Assembly: GCA_035318925.1 (NCBI GenBank)
Contig: DATHDS010000012.1
Location: 104,416 to 168,415, forward strand
From: VAXT01 sp035318925
Lineage (GTDB): Bacteria > Actinomycetota > Thermoleophilia > Gaiellales > Gaiellaceae
Reading direction: 5' to 3'
DNA length: 64,000 bases
Below the pieces are notes generated by a model. The model made no database searches. It was not told the origin of the DNA and saw only the letters and a list, made by a program, of their open reading frames with translations. This document shows, in pieces, positions 43,928 to 52,543 of the stretch. Position 1 is the stretch's first letter, and each line of letters starts with the position of its first letter. The position numbers were made by a program, and so were the translations under genes.

Positions 43928-44191
43928 ATGCCGACACCGGCAGATCTCAATCTCACGGTCGCGCTACCGCCCGACCAGCTCGATGCGCTCGCGGCGCGGG
44001 TCGCTGAGCTACTCGAAGCGGGCCGCGACGAAGGGTTCCTCGACGCAGACGGGGCGGCGGAGTACCTCGGCGTGACGCGCAAGGCTCTGTACCACCTTGT
44101 TGAGCGCCGCAGACTCCCGCATCACCGTCCCGCTGGACGGCTCCTCTTCGACCGGGCCGAGCTTCGAGCCTGGGTGGAGAGCGGCCCATGA
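43928..44191 (+). CDS. excisionase-type helix-turn-helix protein
   Basis: An 87-residue protein. The C-terminal half FLDADGAAEYLGVTRKALYHLVERRRLPHHRPAGRLLFDRAELRAW is the MerR-like winged HTH of AlpA/Xis (HTH_17) excisionases. The N-terminal helix (PDQLDALAARVAELLEAG) may dimerise. It stands directly upstream of the integrase gene near the left attachment core, the usual place of a recombination directionality factor. Its ribosome site lies in an inverted repeat. Confidence 0.88.
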   Translation: MPTPADLNLTVALPPDQLDALAARVAELLEAGRDEGFLDADGAAEYLGVTRKALYHLVERRRLPHHRPAGRLLFDRAELRAWVESGP

Positions 44192-44308
44192 TCGTAGACC
44201 GCATATCCAGACTTGACTCTGTGGGCCGGTCGGCCGAACGTGTGACCGACAATCAAATGGGCGGGCACCGCGCGAACGGCCCCGCCCCGGACACGGAGGT
44301 AGATCTCC

Positions 44309-45454
44309 ATGCCAGCCACTAAGGCTAGTCCCTACAAGCGGCACCCCACCCGCTACCGGGGCATCTCGTACCGGGAGCGCGCAGACGGGACGCGCACGTA
44401 CTCCGTCTACTCGCAGGGCGGGTACGTCCTGGTCAACGGCGGCGAGCAGGAAGCCCTCGCCAAGCAGGCGGAGCTTCGCGGCAAGGCAGCTCGCGGTGAG
44501 AAGCCGGTTACTCCGACCAAAGCGAAGTTCGCCGACGTAGCCGAGTTGTGGTTCGCGTCGAAGCGCCACCTACAACCCTGGACTCGGAAGTCGTATCGGG
44601 GCGCGCTCGACCGCATCCTGATCCCGCGCTTCGGTTCGATGAAGGTCGCGACGATCACCACCGAGCACGTCGCCACGCTGATCCTCGCGCTGGAGGCCGA
44701 GGGACTCTCGTCCTCGACTATCGAGAACTACTTGCTCCCGCTGAGTGGCACTCTCGGCTTCGCAGTCCAGCGTCGCCTGATCACCGCGAATCCGTGCTCC
44801 CTCCTCTCGCGTGACGACAGGCCGCGCCGCAGCGAGCGGAAGCAAGATCACATCTGGAACGACGACGAGATCGCGGCTCTGATCGAGGCGGCGGAGTACG
44901 TAGCGCGACAGCCCGAGGCTCGCTACGACTACAGCCCGTTGATTCGCACGGCGATCTTCACCGGGCTACGACTAGGGGAGTTGCTCGGCCTGCGCTGGGA
45001 AGACGTCGATCTGCATGACGGTGCGCTCCACGTCCGGCAGCAGTACACGCGGCTCGGGGAGTACGGCCCACCTAAGACGAAGGCGGCTATCCGGCGAGTT
45101 CCACTCTCGGAGGAGATGAAGACGTACCTGGCCGCGCAGAAGCTACGGTCGCCCCACTCGAAGGACGGCGATCCGGTGTTCGCCTCCCGGAACGGGAAGC
45201 CGCTCGGGCACCGCAACGCCACCCGGCGCGGGTTCGAGGCTGCTGCCAAGCACGCCGGAATCGAGGGCGTGAGCTTCCACTCGATGCGGCATGCCTTCGC
45301 TAGCCGGATGATCCACCGGGAAATCTCCTCGACCGTGCTGGCGGTACTGATGGGCCATGAGTCGAGCGCGATCACCGAGCGCACGTACATCCACCTGTTT
45401 GACCAGCTCCGCACCGACGATGCGGTGCGGCAGGCGATGGCGGGGGTGCAGTAG
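44309..45454 (+). CDS. int: tyrosine recombinase (phage-type integrase)
   Basis: A 381-residue integrase. It has an N-terminal arm-binding region with basic aromatic strand (RHPTRYRGISYRERADGTRTYSVY), a SAM-like core-binding domain (FADVAELWFASKRHLQPWTRKSYRGALD), and a catalytic domain with Arg221 in TGLRLGELLGLRWEDV, His324-x-x-Arg327 in FHSMRHAFASRM, His in MGHESSAI and nucleophile Tyr360 in ERTYIHLF. All catalytic residues are present, so it should be active. It lies about 660 bases from the tRNA-Ala core it presumably uses. Its stop overlaps the next GTG by one base. Confidence 0.95.
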   Translation: MPATKASPYKRHPTRYRGISYRERADGTRTYSVYSQGGYVLVNGGEQEALAKQAELRGKAARGEKPVTPTKAKFADVAELWFASKRHLQPWTRKSYRGALDRILIPRFGSMKVATITTEHVATLILALEAEGLSSSTIENYLLPLSGTLGFAVQRRLITANPCSLLSRDDRPRRSERKQDHIWNDDEIAALIEAAEYVARQPEARYDYSPLIRTAIFTGLRLGELLGLRWEDVDLHDGALHVRQQYTRLGEYGPPKTKAAIRRVPLSEEMKTYLAAQKLRSPHSKDGDPVFASRNGKPLGHRNATRRGFEAAAKHAGIEGVSFHSMRHAFASRMIHREISSTVLAVLMGHESSAITERTYIHLFDQLRTDDAVRQAMAGVQ

Positions 45455-45867
45455 TGGACGGCGACCGCAGCATGAGCGAGGGCTACCTGACACCGGAGCA
45501 GCTGGCGGCGGGCCTCGGCCAGGAGCCTGGCGGGGCCTACCACCGCGAGCCGGATGACGGCTCGCTCCCGCGCGATCCGGACGCCTACTGCCCTCGCTGC
45601 CACGAACCCGCCGACATCGACTGCCGCTGCGTAGGCGCGGACTACCCGGAGCGGAAGGATCTCCCGCCCCGAGGCACGCGGCACTTCTTCACCAACGACC
45701 CTGACCCCCGCGAGCGCTTCATCTCCAAGCCCGGCGACCTGGAGCGCGAGCCGGAATGCGTCGAATACACCGTCCGAGACGAGCAAGGCCGAGTCGTGGA
45801 GATCGTCACCCTCGACGGCCAGCGCATCTACGTCGCGGATGATTCCGAGCCTGCTGGCCCGGCGTAA
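45454..45867 (+). CDS. hypothetical protein with CxxC-CxC cluster
   Basis: A 137-residue acidic protein. The GTG at 45454 shares a base with the integrase stop (TAGTG); an ATG at 45472 is the alternative. The segment YCPRCHEPADIDCRCVG could bind one zinc. The C-terminal half is strand-rich (CVEYTVRDEQGRVVEIVTLDGQRIYV). Cotranscribed with the integrase. No family recognised. Confidence 0.65.
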   Translation: MDGDRSMSEGYLTPEQLAAGLGQEPGGAYHREPDDGSLPRDPDAYCPRCHEPADIDCRCVGADYPERKDLPPRGTRHFFTNDPDPRERFISKPGDLEREPECVEYTVRDEQGRVVEIVTLDGQRIYVADDSEPAGPA

Positions 45868-45969
45868 CTCAGAGCCGGCCGCTCACGGATGCTCGTACGG
45901 CCCGCACCAGAGGCCTGGCCTCCATCCGGATCGCTAGCGTCCGCGATCAGCAACTGGGCGGGCCTTCGA

Positions 45970-46260
45970 TCACGGCGCGTCCGGGATGTAGATGCCACCG
46001 ACCGGGCGCTCAGATAGATCGGGCTGAACACCCGCCGTGGGCTGCGGCGCGGTCGGCGGAAGCAGGTGTTCGGGCAGGAGCGTTGGGATGCGGGCTGGGT
46101 CGAGAAGTAACTGGCGGTGGACTTCCTCGGCTCCCTCCTCGGTGACGCGGATCGCGCCCCACGGATTGAAGTTGATGCAGTTGTCCGGGCCGGTAGGCGG
46201 AGTGATCCTGGCGACCTCGTTGCCGTCTGCGTCCTCGTACAAGGTGACGGAAGGCGTCAT
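45970..46260 (-). CDS. hypothetical protein of the leftward block
   Basis: A 96-residue protein: TLYEDADGNEVARITPPTG, then INFNPWGAIRVTEEGAEEVHRQLLLDP and a Pro-rich tail. Last gene of a leftward run; its ATG overlaps the previous stop by four bases (ATGA), so it belongs to the same operon. No family recognised. Confidence 0.65.
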   Translation of the reverse strand: MTPSVTLYEDADGNEVARITPPTGPDNCINFNPWGAIRVTEEGAEEVHRQLLLDPARIPTLLPEHLLPPTAPQPTAGVQPDLSERPVGGIYIPDAP

Positions 46261-46610
46261 GCCGTAGCCTCCTCCGGCTGGCGCTTCCGGCGTAGGTCAT
46301 GCAGCACGACCTGGATGGCCTCCGTGCGCTCCTGGATGAAGGCATCGCTGGGGAACTTCAGCGCGATCTCGACGGCCCTAGCGCGCACCATCGGGTTCGG
46401 ATCGGTCAAGAGATCCTGGAAGGTCTCCGCGACGGAGATATCGCGGGCTGCCTCGGCGGGATCGGTCGCTGCCTCCTTGAATCCTGCGACATCCGTCAGC
46501 CAGTTGCGGATCGTGCGCGGGGAGACGCCTACCCGCTCGGCTGCCGAGGCTTGCGTCCAGCCGCGAGCCAAATAGGCCGCGACACGCTTCTGCTTCTGCG
46601 TGAGGGTCAC
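46257..46610 (-). CDS. HTH protein resembling small terminase / phBC6A51-like subunits
   Basis: A 117-residue protein. The N-terminal helix-turn-helix LTQKQKRVAAYLARGWTQASAAERVGVSPRTIRNWLTDVAGF matches the DNA-binding start of small terminase-like and phage HTH proteins. The C-terminal half is helical. If it is a TerS, it would steer packaging, as in phage satellites; without a large terminase nearby a plain regulator is equally possible. Overlaps both neighbours by four bases. Confidence 0.6.
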   Translation of the reverse strand: MTLTQKQKRVAAYLARGWTQASAAERVGVSPRTIRNWLTDVAGFKEAATDPAEAARDISVAETFQDLLTDPNPMVRARAVEIALKFPSDAFIQERTEAIQVVLHDLRRKRQPEEATA

Positions 46611-47212
46611 TCCAGATCCTCCACGCCTACAAGCTCCCCGTCCGCGTCGTAGTGGAGCGCGCGGGTTGCGCCGTCGCGTACGGCTTGGGCGCGGGCCTCG
46701 GTCTCCGTGGGGCTGAAGTAATCGAGCGCCGATTGCGTCGGGGCGACGATCTCGGAGGCGGCGACCAGATAGCGGCCCGTCGCCTTGCCCGCGTCGTCCA
46801 GTTCCAGGTCGCCGGGGGCGTATTCGCGTCCGAGGATTCCGCCACGGCGGCGCTCGCGGTCGGCGTACCTGATCTCGTGGCCCTGGCCATCGCCTAGATA
46901 GACGCGCGCTCGCGCCGGAGGCGGCTTCGGCTGCGTGAATCGGCCGGTGCGCTTGGACTGCGCCGGGGCGGGCGTGGGATCGGCAGGCGCGGTAACCGGG
47001 CGCGTACGCACGCCAGCCGCGCGTGCGGCGGTCAGGTGCCTACGTGCGGAGCGCTGGCTGATCCGCATCTTGACGGCGATGGCCGGTACGTCCAGGCCGG
47101 ATTGCCCCAGGAGCGCGGCCTCCATCTGGCGGCTGGTCAGCCCACTCGGGCCGCGCCGATCCGCGCCGGACGGGGTAGCGGGCGCAGTGGACGGGGTAGC
47201 GGGCTGCTTCAT
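46607..47212 (-). CDS. HTH-domain protein of the leftward block
   Basis: A 201-residue protein. A LuxR/sigma-like HTH (GLTSRQMEAALLGQSGLDVPAIAVKMRISQRSARRHLTAARAAG, split across residues 23-66) follows a disordered N-terminus. The rest is Pro-rich and then charged (YLGDGQGHEIRYADRERRRGG). Probably a DNA-binding protein of the element. Coupled to the downstream gene by an ATGA overlap. Confidence 0.65.
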   Translation of the reverse strand: MKQPATPSTAPATPSGADRRGPSGLTSRQMEAALLGQSGLDVPAIAVKMRISQRSARRHLTAARAAGVRTRPVTAPADPTPAPAQSKRTGRFTQPKPPPARARVYLGDGQGHEIRYADRERRRGGILGREYAPGDLELDDAGKATGRYLVAASEIVAPTQSALDYFSPTETEARAQAVRDGATRALHYDADGELVGVEDLE

Positions 47213-47293
47213 CTAGGAACGTTACCTCCGCGTGCCTTCCCGCATTTCCGCCCACGGCGCGCCGTATTGGCGCAACGTCGGGCGCGGCGCTGT

Positions 47294-47313
47294 ACTCACC
47301 AACCACTCACCAA
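47294..47313 (+). repeat. internal copy of the arm-type repeat
   Basis: Two actcaccaa units at an 11-base period, in the gap between minus-strand genes at 47213-47414. It matches the pairs at both ends of the element and may be a regulatory site for the same DNA-binding protein. Confidence 0.55.
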
Positions 47314-47414
47314 TGCGCCGAGAAACCGCGCGTGTGCTGGGGATAAGCACCGACCGCATGGTCGGCCACCATGCGACATCCGCCTGCGCCCGCCTACCCG
47401 CCCACCCGCCCGCG

Positions 47415-47582
47415 CTATCCGGAGGGAGCCGGGGCAGGCTCCCTGGAGGCGGGCACCGTCAGGCGGCGGACGTCGCGCTCCTCGACCACCGGCACCGAAG
47501 ACAGACACACCGGCCGGTAGAACGTCAGCCCAGGATCGAACCCATGCCGTACGTCCCACTCGCGGAGTTCAGCCTCCGTCAC
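47415..47582 (-). CDS. 55-residue hypothetical protein
   Basis: GTG start that overlaps the end of the preceding small gene by 14 bases. The product begins MTEAELREWDVRHGFDPG, continues LTFYRPVCLSS and ends in a Pro-rich tail. The nested start and compact reading favour a real gene in the leftward operon, but there is no family support. Confidence 0.45.
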   Translation of the reverse strand: MTEAELREWDVRHGFDPGLTFYRPVCLSSVPVVEERDVRRLTVPASREPAPAPSG

Positions 47583-47736
47583 CTCCGCGCTCCCGTCTCT
47601 CTTTCACCCTTGCGCGGCGCGCCCGTTCGAGCGGCCGTCGAATCTCCCGCCACCCTTCCCGGCACACTGCGCACCGGCATCCGCGCCGACCCTTCTGCCC
47701 CGCGTACGCCGACCTTGATCCGTGCCGAATCGCCAT
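47569..47736 (-). CDS. 55-residue CxC zinc-finger-like protein of phage type
   Basis: ATG at 47736 overlaps the stop of the ATPase gene by one base (TGATG). The product has RHGSRSAYAGQKGRRGCRCAVCRE, split here as RHGSRSAY and GCRCAVCRE. That is the H-G-T-x-x-x-Y...GCRC-x-x-CR signature common in small phage and island proteins near HNH nucleases, followed by a basic helix. It is probably a DNA-binding or nuclease-accessory protein. Too short for routine calling. Confidence 0.65.
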   Translation of the reverse strand: MAIRHGSRSAYAGQKGRRGCRCAVCREGWREIRRPLERARRARVKERRERGGDGG

Positions 47737-49073
47737 CAGCTGAACACGCCCCGGACATTCCCCTCACTAGAAGGAGAGTTTAAGAGGGGGGTGTTTGGGG
47801 GTGCTATGTCCGCCGCGTGTTCAGTCACGGCCCGCACTAGCTCCCGATTCTCGGCGGTCAGCGACCATACGGCCCCCGGAGCAGGATCGCCGTCGTCGTT
47901 GATCGGCAGCTGCTCCGCGAAGCCCACGAGCGCCCAGTCCTCCAACGCCCGCGCAGCCACCGCCTGGTGCAGGTCGGCAGCCCGCGCGACTGCCCGGCCC
48001 GACATCCCGTCCTCCGCACCGGCCAGCACTTCCAGCACGTACCGGCGCGCTTGCGGCATCGAGGACAGCGCGGCTCGGTGGACGACCCTCATCGCCATTG
48101 CCTCCCCGATACCAAGAGCCAGCGCGCCCAACGCCAGCATCCGTAGCTGCCCGGCGAGGCGCATCGGCTCCTCGGCCGTCACGATGCCGTCTACCTCGCG
48201 GTTCCAGCCTCGGGGTACGGCCGCGCGTCCGTAGGCAGCAAGGTCGGCCGCAGCCGCCAGCGGCTCCTCAAACGATTCCGGGAGTTCGTTGCTCCGGTGC
48301 ATCCGTGCAGCCACGATCAGGTCTGTGGCGATGGCACACGCCGATGCCCGGTGCTCATTCAACTGCGACCGGCGCAACACGAAGCGCGTCTTGTCGCGGC
48401 GGGCCTGGGCGGTCGTCGCGGTCGGGCGGTAGTAGAGCCAGCGCGTCCCGAGCGCGTCCGCGTAGGCGGAGTAACGGTCGATCTCCGGGGTGCAAGCCGC
48501 GAGCATCGTCAGCCGCCCGTTCCAGGCGACCGATCCGCCGTGCATCGTGCGCCGATATTCGCCGTCATAGATGTCACGCAGGGCATTCCAGAGGTCGCTC
48601 TTGGCAGCCGCCGACTGGCGGGTATCACCGAGCATCGGGGAGAGGTCGCTGATCGTGAACAGGGCGTCGGCCCCGATGTAGTTGGTCAGGAGACCGATGG
48701 CTTTCGGATTCTTACTCTGCGTGATCGAGAGCAGGCCGGGCAGAGTGATCTCCTTGACCCGCTGATCCGCGACCTGATCCAGCAGCCGGATCACCTCGGA
48801 TTTTCCCGACGAGGAGGGATGCACGATCATCAGCCACAGCGGATCGCCCGGCACGGCCTGCGCGACGGCCGTAGCTAGCGCCGCGACGATCACGTCCGGA
48901 TCGGGCACCTCCATATACGCGGCCATCGCCCACCAGAGTGGTTGCAGAACCTCGGGTACTTCCTGCCCGCCCTCGTCTGCGGGCGTTCCGTGCTCGGCCA
49001 CCAACGCATCGTGCGCAATACGGGCCGCGAACTCCGCGCGGGCTTCGGCCTCAGAAATAAGCAGGTCGCTCAC
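47736..49073 (-). CDS. P-loop ATPase, replication/primase-helicase-like
   Basis: A 445-residue protein. Walker A is HPSSSGKSEV (about residues 85-94), preceded by LWLMIV. Then come LPGLLSITQSKNPKAIGLLTNYIGADALFTISDLSPML and a C-terminal helical region ending in a winged-helix-like segment (GMSGRAVARAADLHQAVAARALEDWALVGF). The order resembles ATPases of the phage/island DUF3987/primase-helicase group. It is the first gene of the leftward block and would serve replication or mobilisation of the island. An inverted-repeat operator lies just upstream. Confidence 0.7.
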   Translation of the reverse strand: MSDLLISEAEARAEFAARIAHDALVAEHGTPADEGGQEVPEVLQPLWWAMAAYMEVPDPDVIVAALATAVAQAVPGDPLWLMIVHPSSSGKSEVIRLLDQVADQRVKEITLPGLLSITQSKNPKAIGLLTNYIGADALFTISDLSPMLGDTRQSAAAKSDLWNALRDIYDGEYRRTMHGGSVAWNGRLTMLAACTPEIDRYSAYADALGTRWLYYRPTATTAQARRDKTRFVLRRSQLNEHRASACAIATDLIVAARMHRSNELPESFEEPLAAAADLAAYGRAAVPRGWNREVDGIVTAEEPMRLAGQLRMLALGALALGIGEAMAMRVVHRAALSSMPQARRYVLEVLAGAEDGMSGRAVARAADLHQAVAARALEDWALVGFAEQLPINDDGDPAPGAVWSLTAENRELVRAVTEHAADIAPPNTPLLNSPSSEGNVRGVFS

Positions 49074-49090
49074 GGTATCCAGTCACGAAA

Positions 49091-49117
49091 ATCACAAGGA
49101 CAAGTATAGCTTGTGAT
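49091..49117. promoter_or_regulatory. operator-like inverted repeat
   Basis: atcacaag / cttgtgat, perfect 8-bp arms with an 11-base spacer, 18 bases upstream of the ATPase start in an AT-rich patch. This is the right place for a repressor of the leftward operon. Confidence 0.55.
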
Positions 49118-49226
49118 GATTTCTGCAAAAACGCCGCCGACCCGCTTGCGCGGGCCGGGTAAGGCGGTGATGGAGACTGGAATCGCGGTGCGCGAATCCT
49201 GTGCTCAGGATTTTAGCTCAACGACT

Positions 49227-49517
49227 TCACAGGCCAGCTGCGGGATGACGTCGGCGGTGCGCCTTCATCTTGCAGGCGTCTGAGCAGTACTTCGCGCCCC
49301 GGCGCTTCCCCGTCAGCGGCTCCCGGCAGATCGCGCATCTGCCAGCGACGGGGCAGTCGTCGCACAACGCCATATCGGCCAGCTGAACGCGATAGCCGCC
49401 GCGTCGGATTCGAGCCGGATGCTCGCGCCAAGTAGCGAAGTGAACCGGGACGAGCCTGGTTGCCGGACGGCCGCAGTGGACGCACTCCATACCCGCAGTT
49501 TCGTCCGCGTTACGCAT
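49227..49517 (-). CDS. small zinc-finger protein
   Basis: A 96-residue protein with three cysteine pairs: CVHCGRPAT, CDDCPVAGRCAICREPL and KYCSDACKMKAHRRRH. The last resembles FCS/MYND-like or zinc-ribbon endings of phage regulators (CSDACRMKAHR). A basic C-terminus suggests nucleic-acid binding. It stands between the ATPase and the defence cassette and is transcribed leftward. Confidence 0.75.
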   Translation of the reverse strand: MRNADETAGMECVHCGRPATRLVPVHFATWREHPARIRRGGYRVQLADMALCDDCPVAGRCAICREPLTGKRRGAKYCSDACKMKAHRRRHPAAGL

Positions 49518-49629
49518 ATTTCCAGTACCTCTTTAAACGTAACGCCCACCGGGCGGAGCCTCGCTGCGGGCTGATCCAGAGTAGCTGTCCTACGGGCCAC
49601 GCCGCTGGGGGATGGCCCCTAGTGGCTAT

Positions 49630-51306
49630 CTACTCCTCGTTTTCTGGCGCGACATCGTCGAACGAGAGCTGTTCGTCTTCGGCGAGCGGCGAGGTCACCG
49701 CTTGAGGAATGCCCACGAGTGCGACATCAGCCGCCCGCTCAGGCGTGTAGATGAACTTCGGCTCGCGGATCTTCTGCCGACCGCCTTGCTCCCAGAAGTT
49801 GATCGGCCTGATTCGCTCCGCGCGAGTGCTCGTCCAGGTGCTGAGGTCGAGGGTGAATGCGGCGAATCTCCGTCCCGGGTAGGTCTCGCCGCCTCGCTTC
49901 GTGGAGAGCGTGTCGACACGATGTATGAGCCGCAAGTCGGTCAAGGCCTGCACCTCTTTCCCCCACGCCTCCTCCTGCAGCTTGGTCGTCTCAACAAGGA
50001 AGACGTTCGTCCCGTTGGTCTCCACGCAGAACTTGACGATCTCCGACAGGCGCGACCGCAGAGCTTCTGCTTCGTCCCCCGCGTCGTGCTTCAGCTCTTC
50101 CTGCTTCTGCTCGTACAGGTCGCTTGCGGCCTGCGCTACGTCTTCCGCCGTGATCCGATTCTTGAGCCGATACTGGTACGACGGGCGCTCTGTGGAGTTA
50201 CGCAACGCGGTGCGCGCCAGCGATAGGTAGTCGCGCGCCACGCCTCCCGATGCGAGCACGAGTCGTTCCCGGCCTCCGGCCGTGAGCAGGCGGTCGATCT
50301 CGATCCCCAGCGGCTCACAGATCCCAGCCAGCACCTGCTCAAGAAACTGACGAGCTACATCAAAGCGCTCAAGCGTGATGTCGAGCGAGATCGTCGCTGC
50401 ATCGTGCCTGGGCTGCATCCCAACGGGTGGATCGCCGTCCCGGAACGGCTTCAGGCGGTGGCGAACACCGCAGATCTTCAGGTTGATGTCGAGATCCTTG
50501 ACGACTTGGTGCAAGTACGCGAGAACTTCGGGCTGGTCATCGAGGGCGATGTGGTAGAAGTCGTCGAGGACGACCAGCGTCGGAACGCCGAGCTCCTGCT
50601 GGGCATCGTCGAGCACGTCGCGGATAAGGATCGCCGCCTCGGAAAGGCCATCCATCTTGGTCTTCTCGAACTTCGCTTCAACCTTTGCCTCCGACTGCTC
50701 GCCGACGTCGCGCTCTCGTGTTGCGCCTCTTGCTGCGGCAACGTCTACACCGGTTCCGCGCCGTTGAAGCGCGAGCCGAACACCGCCGCCGAACGAGCGT
50801 CGACTGCTCTTGCGCATCGACTTAGCCCGCAGAGTGCTGATTGTGTGCTCTGCGGACTGCGGCTCCCGTAGCAGTAGGCCCATCGCTTCAGCAAGACCTC
50901 GAACCCGGCCGAGCAGCTTCCGGCGCTTCCACCTGGGCTTCCAGCCTCCCTCCTCCAAACGGGCTTCCAGGTGCTCCAGCAGTTCCCCAAGCAACTCGAT
51001 CAACACGTCCGGGTACGGCCTACCCCGGAGGGTCTCGATGTCGATAAAGATCACAGCACGGCCGCTATCCGAGCCTCCGGCTGCGACCCGACGCAGCAAC
51101 GTCGTCTTCCCCACACCTCGACGACCGAAGACGAATTGATGCCGCCGAGCAGATGCCTCTTCGAGAATCGCTGGCCGGGGAGGAACGAAGCGCATTACCG
51201 ACTCGGCAGCGGTCGCACGTTCTGCCTCTGCTAGCGCAGCAAGCAGAAGCGCAACGTCCTCGTCGCTGATCCCCTCATCGAGCTTCCCGTTCGCTTCGTT
51301 CGTCAC
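49630..51306 (-). CDS. AAA/ORC-like ATPase of the defence cassette
   Basis: A 558-residue protein starting at GTG (VTNEANGKLDEGISDEDVALLL). Walker A is GRRGVGKTTLLRRV, and a typical second strand VIFIDIETLRG follows. A charged insertion comes next, then Walker B LVVLDDFYHIALDD and a sensor-like LKICGVRHRL. The C-terminal part holds a winged-helix-like region (TKLQEEAWGKEVQALTDLRLIHRV). The layout is that of ORC/Cdc6- or STAND-like ATPases used in several anti-phage systems. It is the last gene of a four-gene leftward cassette, 196 bases after the previous one. Role as sensor or motor is inference. Confidence 0.7.
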   Translation of the reverse strand: MTNEANGKLDEGISDEDVALLLAALAEAERATAAESVMRFVPPRPAILEEASARRHQFVFGRRGVGKTTLLRRVAAGGSDSGRAVIFIDIETLRGRPYPDVLIELLGELLEHLEARLEEGGWKPRWKRRKLLGRVRGLAEAMGLLLREPQSAEHTISTLRAKSMRKSSRRSFGGGVRLALQRRGTGVDVAAARGATRERDVGEQSEAKVEAKFEKTKMDGLSEAAILIRDVLDDAQQELGVPTLVVLDDFYHIALDDQPEVLAYLHQVVKDLDINLKICGVRHRLKPFRDGDPPVGMQPRHDAATISLDITLERFDVARQFLEQVLAGICEPLGIEIDRLLTAGGRERLVLASGGVARDYLSLARTALRNSTERPSYQYRLKNRITAEDVAQAASDLYEQKQEELKHDAGDEAEALRSRLSEIVKFCVETNGTNVFLVETTKLQEEAWGKEVQALTDLRLIHRVDTLSTKRGGETYPGRRFAAFTLDLSTWTSTRAERIRPINFWEQGGRQKIREPKFIYTPERAADVALVGIPQAVTSPLAEDEQLSFDDVAPENEE

Positions 51307-51502
51307 GTTCCTCGCCGACGATATATGCAGCGCCAAGCTCGACCAGGCGGCGCGGGAAGCGCTTTGGGGCCGGAGCGCGGGGTCGAACTTCCGGCGCGCG
51401 CGGATGCTTCCCCGCTCTGCCCCGGCCTTCCGGCAGCGTAGGTGGGCCACCCTCGCCGCGCTAGGCGCCGTTTCGGCCACGTCGAGCGTGGACAGGCCGT
51501 CC

Positions 51503-52543
51503 TCAGGGCAGGATCAGGTTGCGCCGGTCTGCGAGAGGGTTCACTGGAGAAGAGGCTTGCCTCTTGATCCAGGCGTCCACAAGTCGCTCGAGCACCTTGC
51601 GACCGACTATCCGCTCGATGAACAGCTCGTGCAGGAACAGCGTCGAGCGCACGATCTGCGCAAGATGGAGGTAGGCGTGAAGGGACTCGGCCGGCTCTTC
51701 AGGGCCTTCGCTGAACAGAGTCGAGTCCTCGTACTGCGCTTTGATCCGGAGTCGGTACAGATAGTCGAGGACGCCGAAGGCCCTTGTCCGAGATTCCACC
51801 GCCGTGTGCTCTGAGCGTGTGAGGTATGGGAGCGGAAACGTTGGCTCCTTGCGCGGCTTGTTGCCCTTCGCGAGACGCTCGTCTTCCTTTAGTCGCCACA
51901 CCTTGCGACGAGCCTTCTGCTTCTTCGAACGCTCATTCTTCTTCTCATCAACTATGAAGTCCTGCCGAGTCGTGCGTAACGCTTTGCACGCCAGGTCTAT
52001 GGCCGATGCAGCATCCAACGCCGCCCATGGGTGAACGGATTCATCAACAACGTGACCGCTCGGAAGGTTCCGGTATCCCTTATCGACCGCGCCCAATGAC
52101 CACGGCACCAGGTTCCTGGGCGGCGAGACCCATGCGTCCACAAACATCTTCTGGGTCTTCGGGTGGCTCGTCGGGCGCGGCTGGCCCTTTGCGATGACGA
52201 GCGCCTGCGTGATGTGGTAGCAGGCGTAGTACGCCTGGATGGCTACCCAGGTGTTGCTGACGCCCCGCAGATCCTCGGGCGCGTAGGTGCCGGTGATCGC
52301 GAGCAACAGCTCCGAGCCCCACGCGGCGTCAAGAGATCGCCTGAGCTGGTCACCGTCGAAGCCGGGCCGAGCGACCGTGGCCGCGTAGCTCGGTTCCGCC
52401 TTGATCCTTGTCGCAAGCGCCGTGATGGCCGGGGGGTCACGCTTGAAGATCGTGTAGCCACAGAGATACGCCAGTGCGGTGAGGTAGCCAGCATGGGTTT
52501 TGAAGCTTCCGGTCGGGTCGTCCGAGGCCAGCTGAGTCGTCAA
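51503..52543 (-). CDS. helical protein of unknown function in the defence cassette (HEPN-like candidate)
   Basis: A 346-residue protein. The segment WVAIQAYYACYHITQALVIA, followed by GQPRPTSHPKTQKMF, has the look of HEPN-type helical bundles (YYA-x-YH helix, then a basic loop with His), but the canonical R-x4-6-H is not exact (R-P-T-S-H). The central part is strongly basic (ERSKKQKARRKVWRLKEDERLAKGNKPRKEP). The C-terminal helices (LHAYLHLAQIVRSTLFLHELFIERIVG) form a second bundle. ATG overlaps the upstream stop by four bases. No firm family. Confidence 0.55.
   Translation of the reverse strand: MTTQLASDDPTGSFKTHAGYLTALAYLCGYTIFKRDPPAITALATRIKAEPSYAATVARPGFDGDQLRRSLDAAWGSELLLAITGTYAPEDLRGVSNTWVAIQAYYACYHITQALVIAKGQPRPTSHPKTQKMFVDAWVSPPRNLVPWSLGAVDKGYRNLPSGHVVDESVHPWAALDAASAIDLACKALRTTRQDFIVDEKKNERSKKQKARRKVWRLKEDERLAKGNKPRKEPTFPLPYLTRSEHTAVESRTRAFGVLDYLYRLRIKAQYEDSTLFSEGPEEPAESLHAYLHLAQIVRSTLFLHELFIERIVGRKVLERLVDAWIKRQASSPVNPLADRRNLILP

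Noticed and set aside
47232..47783. 183-residue plus-strand frame
   Set aside because: Pro/Arg-rich with no signals; the minus strand holds coupled small genes continuing the leftward operon.
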